Assembly (NCBI RefSeq): GCF_001540865.1
Contig: NC_033629.1
Location: forward strand, 12,854,373-12,918,372
Source of the DNA: Ananas comosus
Lineage: Eukaryota > Streptophyta > Magnoliopsida > Poales > Bromeliaceae
DNA length: 64,000 bases
Reading direction: 5' to 3'
A model generated the notes under the pieces. It did not search any database. It was not told where the DNA came from and worked only from the letters and a program-made list of their open reading frames with translations. The position numbers and the translations under genes were made by a program. Positions 25,921-38,621 of the stretch are shown here, piece by piece. How positions within the stretch are numbered: the stretch's first letter is position 1; each line of letters begins with the position of its first letter.

Positions 25921-26339
25921 GGAGCAATATAAAATGGGAGTCGAGTTACGGCGCAATGATACTCTGAATTAGGCCATAACTCACTTGCACAACAATAAAG
26001 CCCATAAACTTGTTTTGGGCCAAACTTGGGCTTGATGTAATTGGACCCTAACGGGGCCCAGTTTATAAATATCGAGAAAATATTAAATATTATTATTTAT
26101 GATAATTTTTTTTTTCAATGTAAAAAAACAAGAGATTTTTTTACTACCGTCGAATTTAGCGACTATTTTATTCGTAAATTATTTATATACTGTGTAAATT
26201 AGGTACAAATTTTTTATTTAGATTTTTAATTAATTAAATGTCGTTGGTTTTGAGTTTTCGTAAATACAATAATTTCTCCAAAATTTCTTCTTTTTTTTTA
26301 AAAAAAAATCTCACGTCCGTTGCACGTGCTCATCTCCTC

Positions 26340-26365
26340 TCTCTCCCCTCTCTAAAACCCTAGCG
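26340..26365 (+). promoter_or_regulatory. pyrimidine-rich leader with telo-box
   Basis: A CT-rich stretch is followed by AAAACCCTAGC about 85 bases before the ATG of the aminopeptidase gene. Telo-boxes of this kind are common in leaders of plant housekeeping genes. The role here is inferred. Confidence 0.4.
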
Positions 26366-26441
26366 AAGGACACCAAAAATTAAGCAAAAAAGGAGGGAAA
26401 AAGAGGGAAAAAAAAGCGAAAATTGCCACATCTTCGTCCCC

Positions 26442-29400
26442 ATGATCGGATTGAGCTCGCTATCACCTCGCTCTCCCTCCTCCTTCCTCGGAGCCTCTCA
26501 TGAGGAGCATTTCCTCGTTGGGCGACCCCTCAAGAGCTCGCTCTCCACTAGCGAAGGTAATGGCGCCTCAGTTCAAACCCTAGCTTTTGGTTCTACTTTT
26601 ACTGTGGACGTGGGGTGTTGTGGATGGGAACATGTTGGTTTTTGCCTCTTTGGTGATTTTACTAAGTAATTATCTCGTTCCTTTTTGAAGTAGGATTGAA
26701 ACGTGTAATTGTTGGCCAAAGTGGTTGATTTGTCATATGTTTGGGGATAGGGAGAATATTTTTATGGTGAATTGTTTGAAATTTTAGGAATCGGCGAGTA
26801 GAAAGAAAAAAATTTATCATAAAATAAGCATTTTACCCTGTGTTAACTATGAGTTAACTTCAAATTTTTAGAATTTGTTCAAGGTCATCTAATAAAGTGC
26901 AGTGTATATGAAAGTTTTGGATATTGTGATACAATATTATATTTGCAGTGCGTTGATTAAGCCATTTATGCAATTTTATGTCGAATGGTCTTGATCGTGT
27001 TCTTTGGTGATTCCAATGGTGGTATTATTCCGTGACTTATTTTTAGGAGCAGAGTATCTGCTACCCCTATGTTAATTTAATTTATTTTTGCATTTAGGGA
27101 AAGCAATCGTACAAAAGCGATGTGTCATTTTATCAAGTAAACTATCGGCATTGGAAGAAGCCATGCGTGTACGGAGGTATGCATTTGTGGCACAGTTTCA
27201 GTTTCGGTGGGCGTTTGCTTACTCTTTTGTTCTGAGGTCCTGCTGTTGGGGACAATAATAGGTCTATTGGATATTTGCTGTGATATTGATGTTGCTGCAA
27301 CTTGATGCTGCTAGCTAATTTTGTTATGCAATCAAAGGTTACGGGAGCTTCAAAATTCAGTTAAAATAAGGAAGAGGCCACCTTTGAGGCGTGGAAAGGT
27401 TTCTGGACCACTTGTTGTGCCAGAACACATTCCAAGGCCGTCATATGTGGGTTCAAACGAGATGCCAGAACTCTTTGGAGAGCATCAGATACATGATGCT
27501 GAAGGAATTGCTGGCATGAGAGCTGCCTGTGAGCTTGCTGCTCGCGTTTTGGACTTTGCAGGAACATTAGTTAGGGTGAGAATTTAACTTGCTATTTCAG
27601 ACTCTGTTTTTGTGACTACTAGCTTAGTTTATTGTTAAACAGTTTTAACACTTATCTCAGCCGTGATTTATGGTTCTCTTTTCCATTCTTGTGTGACTGT
27701 GAGGATAAGTTGAATCTGTTTTCTATTACATCCCTACTGGATGGTCATCCAACTGGATGTATTACTCTGTGCTCTATACAAAATGTTCTCTAGTTATTAT
27801 TACTTATTAAAATAAGCAGGATTGCGCTTATTATTCAAACTATTCTTTTGTGATAAGCCCGTCTTGTTTATCTTCTCTTCATGCAATTTTCACGTTGTTT
27901 TGTGTATTCTCTGATGCCTATTTGTATCAGCCATCCATCACAACAAATGAAATTGATAAAGCAGTGCACAATATGATCACTGAGGCCGGTGCTTATCCTT
28001 CTCCTCTTGGATATGGCGGATTTCCAAAAAGTGTATGTACATCAGTTAATGAGTGTGTTTGTCATGGAGTACCTGATTCTCGCCAGCTGCAGGTTTTGTA
28101 AGAAGCCATTTTTCTTCTGCGTTCTACACGCGCTTTTTGTTTAATGTAATGATGTCAAATTGTCTTGGACTAACTTATCTCCCTCCCCTGCAGAATGGAG
28201 ACATAGTAAATATTGATGTGACTGTTTTCTTGAATGTATGTTGTTTAATTTTTCCTTACTTTTTCCCTAAAAGCATCATTATATCCCCTATTTTTTTCTA
28301 AGTTTAATTATTTCTTAGACATAGTAAATGTCATTTGTCATGCAGCTTTTTTTAACTGATCACATTCTGAAATAAATTGCTCTTGATTTGTCTCCAGGGC
28401 TATCATGGGGACACTTCAAAGACTTTTCTCTGTGGCGATGTCAACGAACCAGTAAAACGGCTTGTGAAGGTAACTTAATCTATTACTTGTTCAGTGTCAC
28501 TGATTTACAACTGATGTATAGAACAATTTCGTATTCTATTTGCGATGCCTGCCTAAATTAAATTTGCTTCCGCCAAATCCATTTTAGATCCTGTGACAAT
28601 TGCTAGTAGGTTGTCTTTTGTTAAATGTCACAGATGTTTGTCGCATGCATCTGAAAAGAGTGACCTCTTATATTGTTGTTTCAGGAGATGTGGAAATGTA
28701 GTGGTTTCTTAAACGTTTTGTACCTTAACATCACATTTTAACATTTCTTCTGACAGCAGCTTTATGTAAAAATCTAGCCTGGATAGAAAATTCTATATAT
28801 AACATGAGACAAAACAGTAAGTTTCTCTATGTTATCATGTCCTTGATCAGGTAACTGAAGAATGCTTGGAAAGGGCCATCTCTGTCTGCAAGGATGGAGC
28901 TACCTTTAAAAAGATTGGGAAGAGAATTAGGTAATCTTATACCTGCGATCATGTTAGCTATGATCTATAATGATCTTTATTTAGGATAACTAGTGATTAG
29001 GGAGCTGTAGTCTTGTTGCACTAAATGTCACCATCTAACCATCTATTTCACAGTACGAAAAAGAGTTGGAAATTTTACGAGATACATTTGTTTCCTAATC
29101 TTTTCTTAAAAAATTATCCTAGTGAGCATGCTGAAAAATTTGGCTATGGAGTGGTGGAACGTTTTGTCGGGCATGGTATTGGGACTGTTTTTCACTCTGA
29201 GCCTCTTATATTACATCACCGTGAGTATTCCTCTTTCATAATTCCCCGGTAGTTCTTATAGAAATGTGAATGCTTGTAATATGAGTGCAGAGTTGAATTA
29301 GTTACAGCCAATAATGAGAGCTGTCCAATTTCCTATGGTAAGATAATGAGTTTATTTTTTCTTTTCTTTTCTTTGCATTCGCAAATTATGCTTAGAGAAT

Positions 29401-30267
29401 AAAGCAATTCACTGTTATAAACAGTAACAAAGGATAGGCCATAAATTATTGATTGATCCAGATGGAAATGTTGAATCTTTGTTCATACTATCACCTGATT
29501 AGATGGGTTCAAAGTAAACACCTCTTGAGAATCTCTTTTGGGATCAAATCCATACATTTGAGATAATAAATGCTCTATTCTTATGAAATATGCAGTGGGT
29601 ATTCTTTTTCTTTTTCTTTTTTTTATGGTTCTAGCAATTCTACGGATATAGCTGATTCAGTCTATCAGATTCATAAGAAGGTCATATACTTCTCTGAGCT
29701 CACTGTGCAGCTGGAACTTTTACCATTCCTTGTTGGGCCTTTATGTGATATCCATGATCTTTATTTTCTAGTGTTAGATGTCAAAGTTACTATGACTTAA
29801 TTGTTCCCTGTTCTTTTAAGTTGGAAAAGTTTATATTTTACGTTATAGTATTTAGTCTACAATTGAATTTCCATTCTAATTGGTTGCTTGTTTCATAGGT
29901 AATGATAAATCTGGCCGAATGGTTGAAGGCCAAACATTTACCATCGGTAGGCACTTTATATTATATCCTGTGTGCCGAATATTTGATCTTTTGTAACGTC
30001 ACCTCTCAGATGGAGTAGTTTCGTTTTCTTAAGTGTCTGACTGAAATTAAATTGATTATATATCTATATTTATTCCAATAGATTGCATTTAATGATTGTT
30101 CAAGCGGATAAAATTATGCAGAACCTATTCTTACGATGGGGAGCATTGAATGTGTGACATGGGAGGATGGCTGGACAACTGTGACAGCTGATGGGGGTAG
30201 AGCTGCACAATTTGAGCATACCATACTTATCACAAGGACTGGCGCAGAAATTTTGACAAAGTTTTGA
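26442..30267 (+). CDS. MAP1D: methionine aminopeptidase 1D, chloroplast/mitochondrial
   Basis: Ten exons: 26442-26556, 27098-27176, 27338-27575, 27931-28092, 28194-28235, 28398-28469, 28851-28930, 29123-29220, 29899-29946 and 30122-30267. Every junction is GT-AG with consistent phase, giving 359 residues. The enzyme removes the initiator methionine from new organellar proteins. The pita-bread fold and all five metal ligands are visible: Asp206 (NIDV), Asp217 (HGDTS), His280 (GHGIG), Glu312 (TIEP) and Glu343 (QFEHT). The N-terminus ([14 protein letters not shown]) is Ser/Arg-rich like a transit peptide, and the zinc-finger region of cytosolic MAP1A is absent; both fit the organellar type. A GTAAGT...CAG pair at about 30429-30515 suggests an intron in the 3' untranslated region. 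The last exon is copied at 31991-32125 in a tandem duplication. Confidence 0.95.
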
Positions 30268-31624
30268 GATATACCTACAGTTAAATGCAACAAAGGAATA
30301 TCTTCAATTTTATGAATTTTGAGAATTGGAATTCATCCAAAACCCATGGAGCGAGGCAACAACTACATGTATCTTGTTGTTTTGATGGAAATTTACTTAT
30401 GTAGCTATTTCTCTTTCCTCTTCGCGGAAGTAAGTATCTGCACGATTGTAATCACCCTTTTCATTTTATTCATTTTTGCAAAATTTGATGCTTTTTTTTG
30501 TTTTTGTTTTTCCAGAGTTTAAGGTTAGATGTTCTGCTGGAGGAAGTTAGAAATTTTCGGCCATTATCTAGAAAAGAAACGTGGAGGCATCCACATTTTG
30601 TTTGTATTATTACATGTATCTTCTCTGGATGGGTAGTAGATTGTGAAAAACTGTGTTCTTATTGATGAATGATGATCAACTTAAACTCTCTTTAATCCCA
30701 AAACTTTGAATGTAAAGGTATATTCGACAAACATTAGCTGTCTCATTTTGACAAACATTAGCTCCTATTTCATCTTTATTTCCACAAATGCTTTCCCTTT
30801 CTATATTATATTTGAATGTAAAGGTATATTCGACTCAACGCTATCGTCTTTCTCATGTACCATATTTTGTGTTTGTAATCTAGAATACTGTTTGTGGCTT
30901 AAACAGGCTGCTCGAGCTTGGTTTGAGAAATTGTGTTGCTCCGTCAATTTGCATATTTCGGACTCTTGAGTTTGTTTTGCGCAGCTGCGTGTTTGGAACA
31001 GAGAGAGTGGATGGTCGAACTGAGCAGGAATACAATGTTTGTATTGCTGATGTGGTATCTCAATCAATCAAAAAGTTCGCCTGTGGTTTACCTATTTCAT
31101 CATAGTTTTTTTAAAAAAGTATTTTTGTTAGACATTTTTTTTCCTCAAAATAAGAGATATGACAGACTGTAAATAAAAAAAAAATGGTGTAATGCATGTC
31201 GGAAGCAGACGTCCCTGTAATTTGCGGTGTGCAAAGTTCTGTCAGAGCTCACAGCTCGGCCTCCGACCCAGCCAATTTCTTCGAGCCCAAGCATACATCC
31301 ATCGCCTGCAATGCTGACACACTACTGGGCCTCAAATGTCACACCAACGCTAGCGATATATCACCCACATGCTTGAGCGGAGAGCACTTCTTTCCGCCAC
31401 AGTGGCCAAAAATGTCAACTTTGTAAACCGGAGGCCACGCATTCACGCTGCGACGACTGATCGCTACGCGCGAACCTCCACGCGCTCGTCCTCACGGGCA
31501 TTTTGGTCATTTCACAGCAGAATCTTCCCCTGCACCTGCACTTGATAAACTATGTAATTATAAAACAAGCATTAGGCAACTTTCCCTTGGTCCGTTTCCT
31601 CAAAAACATTATCATGATTATTCT

Positions 31625-31657
<33 letters not shown>

Positions 31658-31989
31658 TACTATAAATTTGCTCATCATTAGTATGCTTTCTCTTGCTTTT
31701 GCTAGTATATCCCCTTTTCTCATTCAATAAATTAAGCCGAATCGTATTTTGTACCTGGTCTTTCAATTCACTTATTACCACCCTAGCAGCTAAGCTAGAA
31801 TTGATACTAAAATAGCTTGAAGTGAAAGGGTCAAACATACCAACATGTTGTTAACTTGTTATTATTATTTTTTTCCAAAACGAAGAACGTGTACATGTCT
31901 ATAATAATTTACCATAGAAAGAACGGAGTAGTAGCAGAAGAATGAAAAAAATCGCGCAACTTCCACAGTGGAACTCACAAGTCACAACA
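30133..31989. repeat. 1.86-kb direct duplication, copy 1
   Basis: This runs from inside the last exon of the aminopeptidase gene to GTCACAACA just before the N at 31990. It matches 31991-33859 base for base apart from scattered substitutions and small indels. The (AAT)n run at 31628-31657 lies within it. Confidence 0.95.
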
Positions 31990-31990
31990 N

Positions 31991-32125
31991 ACGATGGGGA
32001 GCATTGAATGTGTGACATGGGAGGATGGCTGGACAACTGTGACAGCTGATGGGGGTAGAGCTGCACAATTTGAGCATACCATACTTATCACAAGGACTGG
32101 CGCAGAAATTTTGACAAAGTTTTGA
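31991..32125 (+). pseudogene. duplicated last-exon fragment of the methionine aminopeptidase gene
   Basis: The stretch repeats the coding end of the last exon, from the Thr-Met-Gly-Ser segment to the TGA at 32123-32125, including the second metal-ligand Glu. It lacks the splice acceptor and the first codons of the exon, so it cannot be used as a normal exon. It exists only because of the duplication. Confidence 0.9.
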
Positions 32126-33859
32126 GATATACCTACAGTTAAATGCAACAAAGGAATATCTTCAATTTTATGAATTTTGAGAATTGGAATTCATCCAAAA
32201 CCCATGGAGCGAGGCAACAACTACATGTATCTTGTTGTTTTGATGGAAATTTACTTATTAGCTATCTCTCTTCCCTCTTCGCGGAAGTAAGTATCTGCAC
32301 GATTGTAATTACCCTTTTCATTTTATTCATTTTTGCAAAATTTGATGCTTTTTTTTGTTTTTGTTTTTCCAGAGTTTAAGGTTAAGATGTTCTGCTGGAG
32401 GAAGTTAGAAATTTTCAGCGATTATCTAGAAAAGAAACGTGGAGGCATCCACATTTTGTTTATATCATTGCATGCATCTTCTCTGGATGGGTAGTAGATT
32501 GTGGAAAACTGTGTTCTTATTGATGAATGATGATCAACTTAAACTCTCTTTAATCCCAAAACTTTGAATGTAAAGGTATATTCGACAAACATTAGCTGTC
32601 TCATTTTGACAAACATTAGCTCCTCTTTTCATCTTTATTTCCACAAATGCTTTCCCTTTCTATATTATATTTGAATGTAAAGGTATATTCGACTCAACGC
32701 TATCGTCTTTCTCATGTACCATATTTTGTGTTTGTATTCTAGAATACTGCTTGTGGCTTAAACAGGCTGCTCGAGCTTGTTTTGAGAAATTGTGTTGCTC
32801 CGTCAATTTGCATATTTCGGACTCTTGAGTTTGTTTTGCGCAGCTGCGTGTTTGGAACAGAGAGAGTGGATGGTCGAACTGAGCAGCCCTCGCAAACTCG
32901 AAAAATTCTAGAATACAATGCTTATATTGCTGATGTGGTACCTCCAATCAATCAAAAAGTTCATCTGTGGTTTACTTATTTCATCGTAGTTTTTTTAAAA
33001 AAGTATTTTTGTTAGACTTTTTTTTTCCTCAAAATAAGAGATATGACAGACTGGAAATAAAAAAAAATGGTGTAATGCATGTCGGAAGCAGACGTCCCTG
33101 TAATTTGGACAGAACTCACAGCTCGGCCTCCGACCCAGCCAATTTCTTCGAGCCCTAGCATACATCCATCGCCTGCAATGCTGACACACTACTGGGCCTC
33201 ACATGTCACACCAACGCTAGCGATATATCACCCACATGCTTGAGCGGAGAGCACTTCTTTCCGCCACAGTGGCCAAAAATGTCAACTTTGTAAACCGGAG
33301 GCCACGCATTCACGCTGCGACGACTGATCGCTACGCGCGAACCTCCACGCGCTCATCCTCACGGGCATTTTGGTCATTTCACAGCAGAATCTTCCCCTGC
33401 ACCTGCACTTGATAAACTGTGTAATTATAAAACAAGCATTAGGCAACTTTCCCTTGGTCCGTTTCCTCAAAAACATTATCCTGATTATTCTTATAATAAT
33501 AATAATAATAATAATAACAATAATTACTATTAATTTGCTCATCATTAGTATGCTTTCTCTTGCTTTTGCTAGTATATCCCCTTTTCTCATTCAATAAATT
33601 AAGCCGAATCGTATTTTGTACCTGGTCTTTCAATTCACTTATTACCACCCTAGCAGCTTAAGCTAGAATTGATACTAAAATAGCTTGAAGTGAAAGGGTC
33701 AAACATACCAACATGTTGTTAACTTGTTATTATTATTTTTTTCCAAAACGAAGAACGTGTACATGCGTCTATAATAATTTACCATAGAAAGAACGGAGTA
33801 GTAGCAGAAGAATGAAAAAAATCGCTCAACTTCCACAGTGGAACTCACAAGTCACAACA
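31991..33859. repeat. 1.86-kb direct duplication, copy 2
   Basis: Begins right after the single N with ACGATGGGG and ends with GTCACAACA, the same end as copy 1, about 125 bases before the glucanase start codon. It differs from copy 1 by single bases and a few indels, for example an extra segment of roughly 20-25 bases near 32886-32912. See the findings for a possible assembly cause. Confidence 0.95.
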
Positions 33860-33983
33860 CCCAAGTACTAAAAAGCTCTCCCCAAAGCATAATGATAAGA
33901 ATAATAACAAAAGCGCGGAGCTGAGTAAAACCAACACGACGAACACCAAACACCAAAGAAACCCCCCCCCCCTCTTTCCCTCC

Positions 33984-36900
33984 ATGGGCCATTACCATCC
34001 CACCCTCCCTCTTCTCCTTCTCCTCCTCCTCCTCTTTCCTCCACCCTCCGGTGAGTACATAATAATACACTTAATTCTCACCCCCATTAATTAATTTCCA
34101 TGCGATCACCACATCATTCATTCATGCATTATTAATTAACAACAGCATTAGCAGCAGGAGGAGGATCGACGTCGGATTCGGATTCGGATTCTGCGGCGTT
34201 CGTGGGGGTGAGCATCGGGACGGCGGCGTCGGGCGTGCTGTCGGCGCGGGACCTGGCGGCGTTCCTGGTGCGGGAGCGGATAACGCACGTCCGGCTGTAC
34301 GACGCGGACGCGGGGCTGCTGTCGGCGCTGGCGGGGACGGGGGTGCGCGTGGTGGTGGGCGTGCCGAACTCGCACCTGCTGGCCCTGGCCGCGTCCCCGG
34401 CGTCGGCGCTGTCGTGGCTGCAGCTCCGGGTGCTGCCCTTCCTCCCCGCCACCCTCGTCTCCCACCTCGCCCTCGGCGACGACCTCCCCATCTCCGCCCC
34501 CTCCCTCCTCCCCCTCCTCCCCCCCGCGCTCTCCGCCCTCTCCGCCGCGCTCTCCTCCCTCAACCTCTCCCGCCCCATCAAGCTCTCCGCCCCGCTCCCC
34601 TTCTCCGCCCTCGTCCTCGACCCCTTCCCCCCCTCCCAGGCCTCCTTCAACCGCTCCCTCGTCCCCTCCCTCGTCCTCCCCCTCCTCGGCTTTCTCTCGA
34701 ACACCTCGTCGCCGCTCATGGTCGACCTCTACCCCTACTACGCCCTGACGGAGAGCCGCGGCGCCATCCCCCTCGACAACGCCCTCTTCCGCCCCCTCCC
34801 CCCGGCCCGCGAGGAGGTCGACCCCAACACCCTCCTCCACTACACCAACGTCTACGACGCCATGGTCGACGCCCTCTACTTCGCCATGCGCGACCTCAAC
34901 TTCTCCGACGTCCAGATCCTCGTCACCGAGACCGGCTGGCCCTCCTACGGCGACCCCCGAACCGAGCCCTTCGCCACCCGGGACAACGCGGACTCCTACA
35001 ACTCCAACCTCATCAAGCACGTGCTCGCGCGCTCGGGCACGCCGCTGCGCCCGGAGTACACCCCCGGGGTCTTCATCTACGAACTGTTCGACGAGGACCT
35101 GCGCCCGGGCCCGGCGTCGGAGGCCAATTGGGGCCTCTTCTACGGCAACGGCACGCCCGTGTACCTGCTGCACGTGGACGGGGCCGGGGGGTTCTTGGCC
35201 AACGACACGACGGAGCGCACCTACTGCGTGGCGGCGGAGGGCGCCGACGAGAAGGCGCTGCAGGCCGCGCTCGACTGGGCGTGCGGCCCCGGGCGCAGCA
35301 ATTGCTCGGAAATTCAGCCCGGCGAGAGCTGCTACGATCCCAACGACGTGCGCAGCCACGCCTCCTACGCCTTCGACAGTTACTACCAGATGCACGGGAA
35401 GGCCACCGGGGATTGCTACTTCCAGGGCGCCGCCATGCTCACCACCTCAGACCCTAGTGAGTTTTCTTATCGGCGCATCATGCAATCTCGACTTCTAATC
35501 TGTTCTGATCTTGAGTTGTTCTAGTTAGTTGATTGAAATATTAGTTTAAATTCGAATCGACTGTATTATCAAAACCAGCTGCAAAATTGTTGAAGTTACG
35601 TTTGCTGAAAATGGATTAGAACTAGTGATGAATCACTCAACTCAGAAACAAAAATGGCTGTAGGTGAACATTCTTTTTACACAATTTGGATTATAGGTAG
35701 TTGTTAGGAGTGAGGTTGCTATCTTTTGATGGTGGAATGGGGGGAAAAGGGGTTGAATTAGGCTTATTGTCTTTGGTGTGGGTGGTGAGTGGGGAGTTGA
35801 TTGGTACATTTTGGGGGAAAGAGATGTACATGTGAGTTTGAGAAGGGAGGGAGGGAGGGAAATGGGAATAGAGTAGGGTGAGCTGGATCCTGGTAGTAAA
35901 ATTTGTTTGTTAGCCTGGGAAAGGTTCATGAGGGACTGCTTTGAGTGCTCAGGACATGGATGTTTGATTGAGGTTATGTGTTGGACTTTTCCTTGCTTTA
36001 GACCCAAAATTGTGTTCTTTTCTCTTTCCTCTCTCCTTTTGTCCCCCGGTGTCACATCAATGGCTCCATTGTGGTGGGTGAAATGGCATGATAGAATTTG
36101 GTGTAGGACGGGGGCGGATTCGGGGCGGAGCAGCCACGCTTGCACCATAGCCTTCCTGTGAAGGAAAATGGGTCCCGCACTTAATCATGGCACCCCTCGG
36201 AACATTAAGCCCGTATCGTTTCAAACCTCGTTGGAGATTTCCCACCGTGTTTGCGAGATTCCATCGTGTCTCCACCCGGTCACCCCGCCGTCCCTGCCTC
36301 TGTCTAAAACCTGCATAGCCCGCCTACAACCATCAAACTTATATCCAGTTGTTATAACTTATTTACCATTTTGAAGTACATGGACTGTATACCAAATTGA
36401 TATAAGGCAGGTGAGGTTTGGCACTTCTCAAACCTCATCCGAATATGATAGGAACGTGCTTGGATATGTTAGCAGAGTATAGCATTAGTAGTAGCAAATT
36501 GGAGTGAAGCATTTTTAGCGACTGAAAGATATCTCTTGTCAGGTTGCCAACACTGTTAAATTACTTAGGCTATGCATATGGATATGGTATACAGCCACTC
36601 CAGGAGTATTATGATATTACCTGCATAAGGATGGCGACAACAGCTCATAGAAATGTGTACTAAGAGGAGAGGTGGTTATTGCGAGCGCACCTATAGGGCT
36701 TCACGGTTGCAGTTATAGGAGCCTCTGAGACCAAATTAGTCCCACATCAGAAGGTAATGCAAATATGGCTGATATAATTAGTAACTGTGTTTAAATATTT
36801 TGATCTACTTGTTTGACAGACCATTTCATTTAAGTTTCAGCACAGGTAATTTAGTTAGCCTTTATGGATGGACCTTAAAACCTATGTTAAATTCAATTTG

Positions 36901-38621
36901 TATTTCGACTTTTTTCTTAATAGTTTTTGTGTGTGTGTGTGTGTTATAGTGTTGGCTTGTTACCTGCTAGATTCCTGTCTAACAAATGCATTGGCTTTTG
37001 CGTTGCAGGTCATGGGAACTGCATCTTTCCAGGAAGGTAACAATCCTCTTTCCTTTTCTGTCCTTATTCTTTACCTACTGAAGTCGCCTCTTTCGTCTTC
37101 ATCTTACATTTTTGTCTGCCTCTGCTTGCTGCTTACATTATGGTAATTATATGGAGGTGAAAAGAGTAACATGGCCTAAAAGAGGTTGATTCAATTTATA
37201 GATAGTTTATTCGGGAACGTCAGATCACTGAATTCTTTGGGTTGATCTAATTTTGAATTTACTAAACAATTAGTTTGCCGAACAGGTCAGGTTAGGTCTT
37301 CTAGCTAGAAGCTTACACATTCTCCTGATCTACCGAACTTCTTAGTTGTTCATTAGTCATAATACATGCGCTATTGATCCAGTCTCATCTTCAGGCATGG
37401 TTAGCCGATCATGATATTAATTATATGGTTTACCAAGCAGGAGAGTTTCTAGTATCTCCTGACTTGTCCAATGTGGTAGCTCTCCTACTCACTAGCAAGA
37501 TTGTAGAAATCCTTGCCAGATTGACTTTGTGGTAGAATAGAACATAAATTTATGAAAGCTATATAATGTAAGTTGGTATATATGCTAGAGCAAAACTATT
37601 TGTCAAGCTGATTTATTTGTATATTTGAATTGTTCAGTTTGAAACTTAGGACAAATTGAATTTCTTAACTTTATAATTCTTAAGACCACTACATACACAT
37701 AACTCGAAGAAAGTTTGATGTGGTAAATATAAAGATATATAAACACCATTCTTTAATAGTTGGGAAAACTTCAAAAACCCCCCCTGTGGTTTCGTGCATT
37801 CTCACTTTGCTACCCTGTGGTTTAAAACGTATCAATTTATCCCCCTGTGGTTTCATTTTTATCTTTTCGGAAGCTTTTTCGTTAATATTTCGTTAAATTA
37901 TATACAAAAAACTTCAGATAACCATCTATATTTATCGAATAGTCACTTTAGTATCATTTAATTTTAACTTTGTCACTGATTTTAAAAAAAAAAAATAATA
38001 AAATTGATAACAAAAAGATAAAAACGAAACCACAGGAGGGCAAATTGATACGTTTTAAATCACAGGGTAGCAAAGTGAGAATGCACGAAACCACAGGGGG
38101 GGTTTTTGAAGTTTTCCCTCAATAGTTTAATCTTTTAAAGTACAACGATTGTTTCATGTAGTATCAGAGCAGGAGGTTAGCATTTTTAATTTTTTTTCAT
38201 TTAATTTAAGTTCACACCATAAGTCTTGCATTGTCGCCCCTAAAGTTTCGAGTCCAGACATGACCGTTCTCTATTAGTTTAAGTTTTTAAATTGCAACGG
38301 TTGTTTCACAAACTAATTATAAAAATACTGTGTAGGTTTGTTAGTACCTTCCCTGTGTGACATTGTTTTCACGAATCTATTCTAAATTTTCAATGTTATT
38401 CTAAATTTTCTCTTTTTTCATTTCTGTCTTTTATTTTCCCCCTTAATAAACTTTACTCATGCAGTGAGCTGATGAGCAATTTTACAAAAGGGAGTGGTGT
38501 GAATACCACAACAGTTAGCAAAGCTGAGGAATCCATCACTATATTGAGACTAAGAAAAGGAAGGGGAATAAGCCTCCACATGATCCCCATTTTGTTGAGC
38601 ATCTTGGTGGGTTTGCTATGA
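33984..38621 (+). CDS. GPI-anchored GH17 glucan endo-1,3-beta-glucosidase-like protein with X8 (CBM43) domain
   Basis: Four exons: 33984-34050, 34146-35456, 37009-37036 and 38465-38621. GT-AG junctions and phases agree, giving 520 residues. The family hydrolyses callose-type beta-1,3-glucan in the wall and at plasmodesmata. Residues 1-22 are a Leu-rich signal peptide. The GH17 barrel starts at VGVSIGTAASGVL and includes RLYDAD, DLYPYYALTES and the nucleophile motif VTETGWPSYGD (Glu284). The usual GNE motif of the acid/base Glu reads GDD here (residues 133-135), so activity is doubtful. An X8 domain with its Cys pattern (TYCVAA ... SNCSEI ... SCYDP ... GDCYF) starts near Cys383. The tail ends in a hydrophobic segment (MIPILLSILVGLL), as for a GPI anchor. 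Exon 2 is extremely GC-rich. Intron 3 holds a foldback element and a TRIM-like element. Confidence 0.9.
35457..37008 (+). other. intron 2 of the GH17/X8 gene
   Basis: A 1.55-kb GT-AG intron. Apart from a short (GT)n run at 36927-36943 nothing distinctive was found. The open frames in it on both strands are incidental. Confidence 0.7.
37762..38118. mobile_element. foldback element, CACAGGG family, copy 2
   Basis: The arms start GGGAAAACTTCAAAAACC and end with its complement. Both carry the repeated CCCTGTGGTTT words. They are flanked by 9-bp near-identical duplications TTAATAGTT (37753-37761) and TCAATAGTT (38119-38127). It lies inside intron 3 of the GH17/X8 gene. This is the most complete member of the family in the window. 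Confidence 0.8.
38122..38316 (+). mobile_element. TRIM-like miniature retroelement, copy 1
   Basis: Two short direct repeats (TTTAATCTTTTAAAGTAC... and TTTAAGTTTTTAAATTGC..., each ending GTTGTTTCA or similar) flank about 130 bases. The first repeat is followed by TAGTATCAGAGC, one base off the TGGTATCAGAGC primer-binding site matching initiator tRNA-Met. It has no coding content. A relative is at 54411-54656. Confidence 0.55.

Noticed and set aside
26442..26669. 75-codon frame read through the first splice donor of the aminopeptidase gene
   Set aside because: The GAAG-GTAATG donor and the in-phase second exon explain the true exon end. The read-through part has no family similarity.
30133..33859. 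Tandem gene duplication of the aminopeptidase
   Set aside because: Only the end of the last exon is repeated and it lacks a splice acceptor. The copies meet at an N, so no second gene is supported.
34148..35395. Long minus-strand open frame (415 codons) opposite the GH17 exon
   Set aside because: Antisense shadow of an extremely GC-rich exon. The Gly/Val/Glu-rich product has no domain, while the plus strand encodes a clear GH17/X8 protein.
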